Source of the DNA: an uncultured Clostridium sp.
GTDB lineage: Bacteria > Bacillota > Clostridia > TANB77 > CAG-508
Length of the DNA: 64,000 nt
NCBI GenBank assembly: GCA_900552135.1
Contig: URYN01000004.1
Location: 73,955-137,954 of the forward strand
Reading direction: 5' to 3'
Positions 52,994 through 62,329 of this stretch are shown piece by piece. Under the pieces are notes generated by a model. The model was not told the origin of the DNA, searched no databases, and was given only the letters and a program-made list of their open reading frames with translations. Position numbers and translations under genes: made by a program. Within the stretch, counting starts at the first letter, position 1. Every line of letters begins with the position of its first letter.

Positions 52994-55012
52994 TTACTGT
53001 GCTATAATTCTAAATATTTCAGCTACGCTCCAAGCCTGAGCAAAGGCTCCTCTTTCTTCATAAGGTCTGCATGAATCGTATATTTCACTAATAGTGTCTA
53101 TACTTGATCTTTGTCTCATTTCTGCATCAAATGTAATTCTTGTTTTTTCTACGAATCCCTTTAGCTTGCCTTCAAGTTCTTCTCTAGTTCTTCTATCTCT
53201 TTCCATTATTATTAGATTTTTTAAACCATCGTAATAAAGTCCAAGTAGCCAAGGCCAGGTTATTCCTTGATGATAGCTCATATCTCTCTTGTAAGGCGAA
53301 CCTTCATATATTTCAGTATAACCTTCTTCACCTTTTGCAAGTGTTTTTAGGCCATAAGGTGTTAAAAGTTCCTTTTCAACTGTTGCAATTATTTCTTCTG
53401 CAATATCTTTATTTTCAATTACAGGATGTGATAAGCTTATTGCAAATAATTGGTTTGGTCTTATTTTGTCATCTCCTAAAACATCATATAAGCAGTGTTT
53501 TTTAGGATTATAGAATTTTTTCTCGAATGATTCCTGAGTTTTTTCTGCCATTTTTAGATATTTTCTGCAGGATTCTTTATCATCAAACCTCTCTGCAAGT
53601 CTTGCCATAATCTTAAGTGCATTGAACCACAATGCGTTTAGTTCAACGGTCTTACCATTTCTTGGAGTAACTGCTGTATTATCAATTTTTACATCCATCC
53701 ATGTAATTTGTGTTTGTTCTGTTCCTGCAGATATTAAATTATCTTCTTCGTCTAGATATATATTGTTTCCATCTACATCGATTCTGTTTGAGTAAGCTTC
53801 TATTATTTTTATAAGTGAAGGATATATTTTGTCTTTTATGAATCCTTCATCATTAGTATATCTCAAGTATTTGTGAACTTGTTCAATTAATAATAAAGAA
53901 CTGTCTGCACTATTATAAAGTGGTCTATTGTCATATCCTGAATATCCATTTGGAACTAGTCCATATTTCATGTCTCTTATATTTGTAAGCAGTACTTCCT
54001 TTGCTATTTCATATCTCTTTGTAATCAACAATAACCCTTCAAAAGATATAAGGCTGTCTCTTCCCCAATCTAGGAACCATGGGTATCCTGCAATTATTGT
54101 ATGAAGATTGAATGATGGTCTATTTACTATGAAGTTATCAGATGCTATTGTTAATTTTTTCAATATATCTACATTTTCATCATTCATCTTTCTTTCTTGA
54201 AGTATTTTTGTATCGTATATTACTTCACTAAGTCTCATGACTTCTTTATTTATAACATTTATTCCGTCTATTTCTTCAATATTTTCGTCCAATGAGCATA
54301 CGAAAGTTATGTCTTTTTCTTCGTTTGCACCGATGTTTATGTTATATACTCCAGGAACATAGTGGTTTTCGGTTGCCTCAAATCCACGCTCTTCTTCTCT
54401 TGGATAATACATGTTATTAAATGTATCGTCATTGTGTTTTAAGTATTTTCCATCTGAACAATTCATGTATATTGGTGTTGCAGAATTTCCATCTAATATT
54501 ACCTTTAGCTTTGTGCCAACATGGCTCTGCCTTGCATCAAATTGATGATTATGACTATCTTTATGAAAATCTCTAAAGTTCACAATTGGTGCTAAAGTTA
54601 GTTTTGAATCATATCCATGATTTTTTACTCTGTAAAGAACAACAACAGTATTCTTTCCATATTCCATACTTATAAATTTTTTTACAATTATACCATCAAC
54701 ATTGTATGTAAATATTGGTACATATTCCATTCTGAATTCTGTTAAATACCTGTATCCTTCTGATATTTCTCCATTTGCAATATTTGTATATAAATTATAG
54801 GTCTTTCCATTTGATTCAATGCTTTCATCTAATTTTGAAAGTACTAAGAATCTTCTTGCTGGTGGTGTTAATGGTGCAATTAATAATCCATGGTATTTTC
54901 TTGTATTGCACCCAATTTCAGATTGACTACAATATCCTCCAATTCCATTTGTAATTATCCAATCTCTTTTCAATGCATGCTTAACTTTTCCACTTATCTC
55001 TTCGTATTTCAT
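52994..55012 (-). CDS. Glycogen debranching enzyme (amylo-alpha-1,6-glucosidase, GDE type)
   Basis: 672 residues, two domains. The N-terminal beta domain opens WIITNGIGGYCSQSEIGCNTRKYHGLLIA, diagnostic for the family. The C-terminal (alpha/alpha)6 catalytic domain contains AGYPWFLDWGRDSLISFEGLLLITKRYEIAKEVL, YNSADSSLLLIEQVHKY, AGTEQTQITWMDVKI and SYHQGITWPWLLGLYYDGL. It releases alpha-1,6-linked glucose from limit dextrin. It lies alone among housekeeping genes without glycogen synthesis partners in the window. Confidence 0.95.
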   Translation of the reverse strand: MKYEEISGKVKHALKRDWIITNGIGGYCSQSEIGCNTRKYHGLLIAPLTPPARRFLVLSKLDESIESNGKTYNLYTNIANGEISEGYRYLTEFRMEYVPIFTYNVDGIIVKKFISMEYGKNTVVVLYRVKNHGYDSKLTLAPIVNFRDFHKDSHNHQFDARQSHVGTKLKVILDGNSATPIYMNCSDGKYLKHNDDTFNNMYYPREEERGFEATENHYVPGVYNINIGANEEKDITFVCSLDENIEEIDGINVINKEVMRLSEVIYDTKILQERKMNDENVDILKKLTIASDNFIVNRPSFNLHTIIAGYPWFLDWGRDSLISFEGLLLITKRYEIAKEVLLTNIRDMKYGLVPNGYSGYDNRPLYNSADSSLLLIEQVHKYLRYTNDEGFIKDKIYPSLIKIIEAYSNRIDVDGNNIYLDEEDNLISAGTEQTQITWMDVKIDNTAVTPRNGKTVELNALWFNALKIMARLAERFDDKESCRKYLKMAEKTQESFEKKFYNPKKHCLYDVLGDDKIRPNQLFAISLSHPVIENKDIAEEIIATVEKELLTPYGLKTLAKGEEGYTEIYEGSPYKRDMSYHQGITWPWLLGLYYDGLKNLIIMERDRRTREELEGKLKGFVEKTRITFDAEMRQRSSIDTISEIYDSCRPYEERGAFAQAWSVAEIFRIIAQ

Positions 55013-55039
55013 CTATCGTTTACCTCTTTCGATTTATTA

Positions 55040-56689
55040 CTATTTTCTATTTAGTGTATCTCTCATTCTACTTAATGTATCTTCTCTATTTGGTTGAGAA
55101 ATTTTTTTATTCTTCTCTTTTTGGCTATCCGTATTTATTTTTTGTGTTCTTCCAGTTTTTCCTGTTTTTTCATTTTTAGAAGTCAAATCAATATTTATAC
55201 CTTGATTTTTTCGCATCTTAGAACTTGAACTAGCTGGTTTACTTTTTGTACTTTCTTGAATAGATACAATTCTTTCATTATATTTTTCGAAGAATTTGCT
55301 TGAATGTTTTTCTTTATTTTTTGTTTTTTCTTTCTTTTTCTTGTTCTTCTTCAACTTCTTATTCGTATCTTTTATTCTTGAATCCAGCATCATATATTGT
55401 GTATCATTTTGCATATCTCTAAATTTCATGTCATCACAAATTAGTTCCATTATGCTGGTTGCAATTGCATCTGGATTGTGTCTAATTCTATCATTTTCAA
55501 TCGTTGAAAGATTTCTTTGAATTAGTCTTATTCCTTCTTCTTTTACTTTTGCAACATCTTGTTCAACTAAATCTGAACCCTCTTTATTATATTGTCTTAT
55601 ATATTCTGGAACAATTTCACCAGTATCATATATACAATAGTCTACTATTCCTTTTCCGGCATGGTCGATTATTGCCTTTATATGGTCATATAGAGAATAG
55701 TTGTCAGTTTGTCCATATTCAGTCATTATATTACTTACATAAACCTTGAAGCCTTTTGCTTCCCTTATAGCCTTAGATACTCCTGGCACCAAAAGATTAG
55801 GAATTACGTTTGTGTATAAGCTTCCTGGTCCTATTACTATTGCATCAGCTTCATTTATTGCTTCTATAACGCCTGGTGCAACTCTTATATTCGTTGGACT
55901 AATATAAATTCTGCTTATTCTACTTACTTTCTGGCTAACCATTTCTGGAATTTTGTTTTTGCTTTCAACAACAGTTCCATCTTCTAGTTCTGCACAGATT
56001 TTTATTTGATCAAGTGTAACAGGCATAACTTTTCCTGTAATATTTAATATTTTTGAACTTTCCTCTATTGATTCTGTAAAATCTCCGACCGCTTCTTTCA
56101 TAGCAGTTAAGTAAACATCAGAAAATCTAAGTCCATCAAATTTTGAATTTTGCATGTTCAAATTAAATAATGCAGACATCTCTTCTTCATGACTTGCCAA
56201 TGCTATTAAACTGTCTTTTACATCGTCTAGTGGAAGTGTATTCAAACTCTTTCTAGCCCTATTTGTTTCTTCTCCATAATCAGATATTGTAACTATTGCA
56301 GTGATGTTGTCTGTGTAATTTTTTAATCCTCTAAGAACTGTATTAAGTCCTGCTCCACCACCAATTACAACAACTTTTGGTCCTTGATTATATACTTTTT
56401 TATTAAATATTAAAGACTTTACACTTCCATTTTGTTCTGTATTTCTTGTGTCAGATTCTTCAACAAATAACTCTAGTGTTCTTCTTTGAATACATATCAT
56501 ACTTATTACTGTAAATGTAAATCCTGCCACAAATGATGCGATAATTATAGCAACTTCCTTAAAACTTATTTGATCTGTTACCATTACCTTCGCAATTCCA
56601 TAACATACGAGTACGATTCCTACTAACATTAAAAACATCCATCGCTTTATTTTTGTTCCCGATTTAAACCATTTCAAAAAACCTTTCAT
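55040..56689 (-). CDS. YvcK/CofD-like protein with two membrane helices and basic tail
   Basis: 549 residues. Two N-terminal helices (about 16-37 and 46-68) are followed by the CofD-like fold: KVVVIGGGAGLNTVLRGLKNYTDNITAIVTISDYGEETN, LPLDDVKDSLIALAS, IGPGSLYTNVIPNLLVPGVSKAIREAKGFKVYVSNIM and DHIKAIIDHAG. In canonical YvcK the segment after IVT is DDGGSSG; here it is SDYGEETN, so nucleotide-sugar binding may differ. A basic, probably disordered tail of about 100 residues (KKLKKNKKKKEKTKNKEK) ends the protein. YvcK proteins bind UDP-GlcNAc and link cell-wall synthesis with carbon metabolism. murB lies 29 bases upstream. Confidence 0.85.
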   Translation of the reverse strand: MKGFLKWFKSGTKIKRWMFLMLVGIVLVCYGIAKVMVTDQISFKEVAIIIASFVAGFTFTVISMICIQRRTLELFVEESDTRNTEQNGSVKSLIFNKKVYNQGPKVVVIGGGAGLNTVLRGLKNYTDNITAIVTISDYGEETNRARKSLNTLPLDDVKDSLIALASHEEEMSALFNLNMQNSKFDGLRFSDVYLTAMKEAVGDFTESIEESSKILNITGKVMPVTLDQIKICAELEDGTVVESKNKIPEMVSQKVSRISRIYISPTNIRVAPGVIEAINEADAIVIGPGSLYTNVIPNLLVPGVSKAIREAKGFKVYVSNIMTEYGQTDNYSLYDHIKAIIDHAGKGIVDYCIYDTGEIVPEYIRQYNKEGSDLVEQDVAKVKEEGIRLIQRNLSTIENDRIRHNPDAIATSIMELICDDMKFRDMQNDTQYMMLDSRIKDTNKKLKKNKKKKEKTKNKEKHSSKFFEKYNERIVSIQESTKSKPASSSSKMRKNQGINIDLTSKNEKTGKTGRTQKINTDSQKEKNKKISQPNREDTLSRMRDTLNRK

Positions 56690-56718
56690 TTTTCTATTCC
56701 TTTCAAATGTGATAATTT

Positions 56719-57690
56719 CTATTCTCCTAATATCTCTACTTCTAGTTCAATTTTCTTACCAAACTTCTCGTAAACTTTTTCCTTAACAATGTTTGTAAGC
56801 TGAATTACATCTTCAGCAGTAGCATTTCCTGTGTTTACAACAAATCCAGCATGTTTATTAGACACTTCTGCTCCACCTACATTAAAGCCTTTTAATCCTG
56901 CTTCATCGATTAGTTTAGCAGTAATAAAATCTTCTCCTCTTTTAAAAGTACTTCCAGCACTTGGTTTATCTATTGGTTGTTTCTCTCTTCTTTGGATAGA
57001 TATTTCTTCCATCTTCTTTTGTATTTCTTCTTTTATTCCTTTTTCAAACTTGAATACTGTTTCTAAAATTATTGCCTTTTTCTTAGAAAAAGTGCTGTTT
57101 CTGTACGAAAAACAATGTTCTTCATTTGAAATTTCTTTTATGCAATCTTCAATTTTGAAATTTTTATTTTCACTTTGGTTCTTAGAACATAGTTCTTGAG
57201 CCTGTTCTAAGTCTAAATATCTTGTACTTACGACTACATCTTTCATCTCTCTTGCGTAAGCTCCTGCATTCATTCTAACTGCTCCACCAATCGTACCAGG
57301 TATTCCAGAAGCAAACTCAAACCCTGTAAGTCCATTCTCCATTAAAATTCGTGCAAGTTTTGCATTTAACATTCCCGCTTCTACACTTACAGTACAATCA
57401 TCTATAAAATGATAAGATTCCATGCAAATTTTAGCAACTATTCCTCTTATTCCATTGTCTTTTACTAAAAGGTTGCTACCATTTCCAACTATCTGTAATG
57501 GTATATTCTCTTTAAAACATAAATTCAACAAATTTTCTATTTGATCTGTATTTCTTAATTTTACAAATACATCTGCTTTTCCACCTATTTTAAAAGTAGT
57601 ATGCTTGCTCATTGGTTCATCTATGTAAATATCTTTTTCATCTAGAAATATTTTCATTTCATTTGCAATCTCTTCCTTCGAAAACATCAT
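56719..57690 (-). CDS. murB: UDP-N-acetylenolpyruvoylglucosamine reductase MurB
   Basis: 323 residues. FAD-binding motifs are STHTTFKIGGKADVFV-like near the start (here KHTTFKIGGKADVFVKLR), VGNGSNLLVKDNGIRGIV and GFEFASGIPGTIGGAVRMNAGAY. The catalytic Ser is in KPSAGSTFKRGEDFITAKLIDEAGLKG. It reduces UDP-GlcNAc-enolpyruvate to UDP-MurNAc in peptidoglycan synthesis. The YvcK-like gene follows on the same strand, a common Clostridia order. Confidence 0.97.
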   Translation of the reverse strand: MMFSKEEIANEMKIFLDEKDIYIDEPMSKHTTFKIGGKADVFVKLRNTDQIENLLNLCFKENIPLQIVGNGSNLLVKDNGIRGIVAKICMESYHFIDDCTVSVEAGMLNAKLARILMENGLTGFEFASGIPGTIGGAVRMNAGAYAREMKDVVVSTRYLDLEQAQELCSKNQSENKNFKIEDCIKEISNEEHCFSYRNSTFSKKKAIILETVFKFEKGIKEEIQKKMEEISIQRREKQPIDKPSAGSTFKRGEDFITAKLIDEAGLKGFNVGGAEVSNKHAGFVVNTGNATAEDVIQLTNIVKEKVYEKFGKKIELEVEILGE

Positions 57691-57729
57691 GATTAACGCA
57701 TTCCTCCTTTTCTAAATTTATACATTATA

Positions 57730-59127
57730 TTATTTTTTTAATTTATTTATAAGTGGTTCTACAATCTTTTTTAAGAAATTCCAATTTGTGAATATGCAGT
57801 AAGCCAAATCAATTATAAACATTAAAATATTTATAGCCATATTATTGTAATAATAGGTTACCAATGTTGTTATAAGCAATATCCAAAAAACAAAGTTGAA
57901 TTTTTCCTTTAATTTTATATAATCGCTTAATCTATATCTTCTATAGAAATATACCAACATATTTGAAATTAGCGTTGAAAAAGATGCTGCATAAATTCCA
58001 AATTTCGGAATAAATATCAAGTTTATAAGAATATTTATAACAGCAGCCATCACGGTTGTTGAGCCCATTATCTTTGTATCTTTATAGGCAGTGAAAATTC
58101 CACCATAAAAATTCGACATATTAGTATAATATATTGAAATTACTAGAATCGGAATATATATATAAGCGTCATTATAGCTTGAATCCACTAATATTGGGAA
58201 AGCAAATGGCATAATGGCTATAAGTCCCAAAACAATAGCCTTTAAGAAGAATTTTATATCTTTATAAATGCTATTGTAATATGCAGATTTATTGTCTTCC
58301 TTTAGAATCCTTGCAGCTGATTCCTTCCATGCTGTAGAGAAAAATCCATAGCAGGTGTAAACAATGTTTGGAAATTTGTTGGCGATTGAATATATACCAT
58401 TCGCAGCTGTTCCAACCATTCCACTAAGCATCAATCTATCAGATAAACTTATTATAATCCACGACAAATTATTTGGTACTAATGGTATCGAATATCTTAG
58501 CATTTCAGATAAAGTCTTTTTGCTTAAATCTTTTCTGCTTATGAATTGTGGCAAATGCAATTTCACAAGCACAATCAAAGCAGTTGCACTATTTGCAATA
58601 GTGTTTGACCATAAAAGTCCATTTACTCCAAGCTTAAAGCTTACAATAAATAGAATATTTAATGCTATTGTTGATGCTCCTAAAATAAAGTTTGAAAGTG
58701 AATACAACTTTATTTTTCCCATTCCTCTTGCAAGGGCGTTGCTTAAACCTATCAATATGTTCGAGATTATAAAGAATATGAACACTATTGCAAATTCATA
58801 TTTCATAATAGCAAGAACGATTCCAGCAATCAAACAGAACAATAATGTTCCCGCCGTTGTATAGAATATTGTTGCAGTTATAACTCTTTTCTTTTCCTTT
58901 AAATCATCTGCATCAATCAAAAACCTGAACATCGACTCTTCCATAAGAAGTGTTATTATTGGAAGTAAGAAAGTTGATATTGTTACAAGCAAATCGTACG
59001 TTCCATATTCTCCAGGTGTTAATTTTGATGTATATAGTGGCAATAGCAAAAACGAGATTACTTGTGTACTCAATTTTCCTATTGCAATTATTATCGTATT
59101 TACTAATAATTGTTTCTTCTGATTCAT
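57730..59127 (-). CDS. Oligosaccharide flippase, Wzx/MOP family
   Basis: 465 residues with about 14 membrane helices. LLVNTIIIAIGKLSTQVISFLLLPLYTSKLTPGEYGTYDLLVTISTFLLPIITLLMEESMFRFLID is a textbook start of Polysacc_synt flippases. SLVPNN-like IPLVPNNLSWIIISLSDRLMLSGM follows. It is unrelated in detail to the flippase at 20-21.6 kb. It lies 40 bases after murB, and a deacetylase lies divergently upstream. Its substrate may be a second polysaccharide, or a cell-wall precursor given the murB neighbour. Confidence 0.92.
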   Translation of the reverse strand: MNQKKQLLVNTIIIAIGKLSTQVISFLLLPLYTSKLTPGEYGTYDLLVTISTFLLPIITLLMEESMFRFLIDADDLKEKKRVITATIFYTTAGTLLFCLIAGIVLAIMKYEFAIVFIFFIISNILIGLSNALARGMGKIKLYSLSNFILGASTIALNILFIVSFKLGVNGLLWSNTIANSATALIVLVKLHLPQFISRKDLSKKTLSEMLRYSIPLVPNNLSWIIISLSDRLMLSGMVGTAANGIYSIANKFPNIVYTCYGFFSTAWKESAARILKEDNKSAYYNSIYKDIKFFLKAIVLGLIAIMPFAFPILVDSSYNDAYIYIPILVISIYYTNMSNFYGGIFTAYKDTKIMGSTTVMAAVINILINLIFIPKFGIYAASFSTLISNMLVYFYRRYRLSDYIKLKEKFNFVFWILLITTLVTYYYNNMAINILMFIIDLAYCIFTNWNFLKKIVEPLINKLKK

Positions 59128-59333
59128 TATTTCTCCATTTCTTTTTCATGTATAATTCTATCATACTATTTCGGTATGTCAAGGTTAAGCAGTGAATTAA
59201 TGCGGTCGACATTGCAAATAAATTTTTTTAATAAATGAATTTATTTTTTTAAATTATTATACCGATTTTTTACAATTATTTTTTCTTATGGCATTTTTAT
59301 AATTAAATGTATCATTGTTTTTTTATTATAACA

Positions 59334-59339
59334 TATAAT
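59334..59339 (+). promoter_or_regulatory. Probable -10 element for a leaderless deacetylase mRNA
   Basis: TATAAT ends five bases before ATG 59345, so the transcript would start at or next to the initiation codon. No ribosome binding site precedes the ATG. A good -35 element is not evident. Confidence 0.4.
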
Positions 59340-59344
59340 TTAGC

Positions 59345-60259
59345 ATGAAGAATTTTAAAATTTATAATATCAATATAAAATCAATTTATAAAATTTTACT
59401 GCTAATTGTGGCTATCTTTATCATCGGATTTTTCTTTTTGAATTTAACCTTATATTTGATGAACAATCGTAATAATTTAGAGGTAAGAAACACCAGTGGC
59501 AATCTGTCTTTTAGCGAAATAAGACTTCCAATCGTAATGTATCATAGTATATTAAAATCTAGAAGTGGCGATTATATCGTCCACCCAGACACACTAGAAA
59601 ATGATTTTAAATACATACAAAACAAAGGCTATTCCACGATTACCATGAGTGAGCTAATTGACTTTGTTTATAATGATTCTACTCTTCCCGAAAAGCCAAT
59701 AATTATTACTTTCGATGATGGAAATTATAATAATCTAAGCTATGCAGTTCCGCTTCTTCACAAATACAACATGAAAGCTGTTATTTCTATTGTTGGCTCT
59801 TACACAGACACATATACCAAGAGTGATGAAGCCAATCCCAATTATGGTTACCTTAGATGGAAAGACATCTCTGAACTTATGACTGACAGTTGTGTAGAAT
59901 TTCAGAATCACACCTACAATTTACATTCTTTAAAAACTGGCAGAAAAGGTTGCAGGAAGCTAAGTTCAGAATCTTTGGAAACATATACAAATGTGCTAAC
60001 CTCGGACTTAACCAAGCTTCAAAATGAGTTTAAAGAAAATTGCGATGGCTATACTCCCAACACCTTCACATATCCTTTTGGTTCTATCTCTAAGGAATCT
60101 GAACAAATTGTAAAAGATTTAGGTTTTAAGGCAAGCCTTTCTTGCATAAGTGGAGTAAACGCAATAACAAAAGACCCTAATTGTTTGTATCTTTTAAGAA
60201 GAAACAATAGAATCTTTGGAATAAGCACAGAGCAATTTTTTAATAAAATATTAGAATAA
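59345..60259 (+). CDS. Membrane-anchored polysaccharide deacetylase
   Basis: 304 residues. One N-terminal membrane helix (about 15-38) places the NodB-homology domain outside. Motif 1 is IIITFDDGNYNN (the Asp-Asp pair), motif 2 is FQNHTYNLHSL (His-x4-His), motif 3 is FTYPFGSIS and a later motif is RRNNR. The opening LPIVMYHSIL is also typical. It removes acetyl groups from N-acetyl sugars of peptidoglycan or an exopolysaccharide. It is divergent from the flippase gene. The start has no ribosome binding site, and no better ATG exists before the helix. Confidence 0.92.
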   Translation: MKNFKIYNINIKSIYKILLLIVAIFIIGFFFLNLTLYLMNNRNNLEVRNTSGNLSFSEIRLPIVMYHSILKSRSGDYIVHPDTLENDFKYIQNKGYSTITMSELIDFVYNDSTLPEKPIIITFDDGNYNNLSYAVPLLHKYNMKAVISIVGSYTDTYTKSDEANPNYGYLRWKDISELMTDSCVEFQNHTYNLHSLKTGRKGCRKLSSESLETYTNVLTSDLTKLQNEFKENCDGYTPNTFTYPFGSISKESEQIVKDLGFKASLSCISGVNAITKDPNCLYLLRRNNRIFGISTEQFFNKILE

Positions 60260-60270
60260 ATGAACAGCTT

Positions 60271-60384
60271 TCGGAACAGTTTGGGGACGGAGGAAATTTT
60301 GCACCGTTTCTTTACAAAACTAAAATGCTGGTGAACTGGTACAATTTTTCCTCCGTCCCCGATTTGTACCGTCCCCGTTTCGCA
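60271..60384. repeat. Dispersed palindromic element, copy 3
   Basis: GGGGACGGAGG (60283-60293) and CCTCCGTCCCC (60350-60360) enclose a ~56-base core with TTTTGCACCGTTTCTTT and GGTACAA. An outer pair reads TCGGAACAGTTTGGGGACGG and ACCGTCCCCGTTTCG. The core matches copy 2 closely. It fills the gap between the convergent deacetylase and ABC permease genes and could act as a bidirectional terminator. Confidence 0.85.
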
Positions 60385-60397
60385 CAAGTTTTTAAGT

Positions 60398-61174
60398 TTA
60401 TGACCCTGTTGATTTGTATTTTTTAAGGCCTATGCTCCAGACTGCATAGCAGGGTATAACAAATAGCATCGCAACAAAAGGTAATAACATATAAAGTTTA
60501 TTATTTGTCTTTCCAATTACATATAGTAATGGGTAATAATTTACTAATGAGATTGGAATTATGTAGGTAAATAATCTTTGCACCCATTTTTGATATATGC
60601 TTAATGGATATTGTGTTAAGTCTCTTGCACCATCTGTGAAAATATTCATAATTTCCAAGCTTTGTGTTGTAAAAAATGTTATTCCAGCTTTAAGTATGAA
60701 TAACGCTGCATATACAACAATATTTCCAATTATCATTAAAAGCAGGGTTGCAAATTTAGTAGGTTGCATGAGTTCTGGCTTGCTAGCAAGTAATATAAAA
60801 AATATTACAATAGCCACAAAGGCTCTACCTATTCTATTAAACTCAACCTCTGAACCAAGCACCTGCAAAATTACACTTCTTGGTCTAACCAAAATTCTGT
60901 CAAACTCACCATTAGATAATATTCTGTCGAAATGATCAAAACTTCTGAAAAAGCATTCAGCAAGTGAGAATCCTAAAAACGACATTACAAAACATATCAA
61001 AACATCTTCAAATTTATAATCAGCAAGGCTTCCAAACTTGTCGAACAGAAACACTATCGAAACAAGTGCAGATAATGCAGACAACATTTTAAAGAATAAT
61101 GATAATGCAAATGCTTTTTTATATTCTAAATCTGCCTTTAGTTGCATTGCTACATATTTTAAATAAAGTCTCAT
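60398..61174 (-). CDS. ABC-2 family exporter permease, subunit 2
   Basis: 258 residues with six membrane helices. MRLYLKYVAMQLKADLEYKKAFALSLFF and FDRILSNGEFDRILVRPRSVILQVLGSEVEFNRIGRA match the ABC2_membrane_6 (former DUF990) family. The pattern GEFDRILVRP is highly conserved there. It is the second of two such permeases beside an ATPase gene. Together they form a heterodimeric exporter; the substrate is not evident. Confidence 0.92.
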   Translation of the reverse strand: MRLYLKYVAMQLKADLEYKKAFALSLFFKMLSALSALVSIVFLFDKFGSLADYKFEDVLICFVMSFLGFSLAECFFRSFDHFDRILSNGEFDRILVRPRSVILQVLGSEVEFNRIGRAFVAIVIFFILLASKPELMQPTKFATLLLMIIGNIVVYAALFILKAGITFFTTQSLEIMNIFTDGARDLTQYPLSIYQKWVQRLFTYIIPISLVNYYPLLYVIGKTNNKLYMLLPFVAMLFVIPCYAVWSIGLKKYKSTGS

Positions 61175-61270
61175 CTTCTCTCATTGTATAATGAACATAT
61201 AACATTATACTAACTCCTTTCCTTTTTTATTTTTGTTATAATGTTTTTATAGACTCTATGAATTGGTGTT

Positions 61271-61303
61271 TTCGCCCAAAAAGGGGCGTCCCTAATGGGC
61301 GAA
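61271..61303. other. GC-rich alternative hairpin between exporter permease genes
   Basis: TTCGCCC (61271-61277) can pair either with the nearby GGGGCG (61283-61288) or with the distal GGGCGAA (61297-61303). Only one pairing can form at a time. The patch stands out in an AT-rich spacer of about 135 bases downstream of the first permease gene. It may be a weak terminator or attenuator. Confidence 0.4.
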
Positions 61304-61309
61304 TTTAAA

Positions 61310-62224
61310 TTAACCTCCGTTTACTTCTACTTTCCTTATTTGTTTCTTCATCATTTTCTTTCCTATTACAGTTAAAATAATCAGCCACAAAATCTGAAAC
61401 AAAATTGCCCTAACAATTTCGCCAGTATTTGTTATATAACCATTATAAATGTTTGATGAAATATTTTGCATATAATAGAACGGCGTAAATTTAAGGATTT
61501 TTACTATCACCTCTGGCATGAATGGAATCGGTACTAGTCCGCCTGAGCAGAAATCAAATACCAAATAGAAAGCCGTTCTCAATCCTTGTGAAGTAACCGT
61601 TTTCATAACCGCGACATACATTATCATTATATAAGCAAGCATTATTCCAGCAGATATAATAAATGTTAGTATTGATAGCAATAGTGCCCCGAAGCTTACC
61701 GGTGGCATCAATCTAAATTGTCCCATGAAAGGCATACTACAAATAACCAAAATAGGAACTGCCCTAAGTGTAACTTTTGCAAGTTTCGTTCCAAGTGTTT
61801 TGGAATGCCAAATGTAATAAAGGTCAACTGGTTTTATAAGTTCTGTTGATATTATTCCAGTTCTACATTCGTCCAGTATTTCATTGTCCAGCGCCCATAT
61901 ATTAAACATTGTAAAAAAGGCTTGAGTAAGCCAAATATATGTACACATTTGAGAAACCGAATAATCACTTGTTCCTTCTTTCAAAAAGGCTGTGTAAAGC
62001 ATTACATACATGAAGCCCCACGAAAATTGAGTTAAAATTCCTGCAATCGCCGCAATTTTATATTGAATCTCATTCAAAAACTTCATTTTAAAATATGCAA
62101 TATAAATTCTGCAGTTATTTTTTATTGTATTAATTTTTTTATTAATTATTGTGGTAATCTTTCTTCTGAAATTAAATCTCTTATTTCTAGAATCTTTAGT
62201 TACAATCAATGCTGTATTCTCCAT
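61310..62224 (-). CDS. ABC-2 family exporter permease, subunit 1
   Basis: 304 residues. An N-terminal basic stretch of about 45 residues (KDSRNKRFNFRRKITTIINKK) is followed by six membrane helices. DECRTGIISTELIKPVDLYYIWHSKTLGTKLAKVTLRAVPIL corresponds to the conserved GxISxxLxKP segment of the ABC2_membrane_6 family. It partners the 258-residue permease and the ATPase on either side. Confidence 0.9.
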   Translation of the reverse strand: MENTALIVTKDSRNKRFNFRRKITTIINKKINTIKNNCRIYIAYFKMKFLNEIQYKIAAIAGILTQFSWGFMYVMLYTAFLKEGTSDYSVSQMCTYIWLTQAFFTMFNIWALDNEILDECRTGIISTELIKPVDLYYIWHSKTLGTKLAKVTLRAVPILVICSMPFMGQFRLMPPVSFGALLLSILTFIISAGIMLAYIMIMYVAVMKTVTSQGLRTAFYLVFDFCSGGLVPIPFMPEVIVKILKFTPFYYMQNISSNIYNGYITNTGEIVRAILFQILWLIILTVIGKKMMKKQIRKVEVNGG

Positions 62225-62329
62225 ATAAATCCTCTCTTTCTAATTTAATGTAATTTCTTAATTTAATATAAATCCTAATTCAGACTTTGTATTTCATATT
62301 GTAATATCTTGTAATATCGTTTTTTCACA

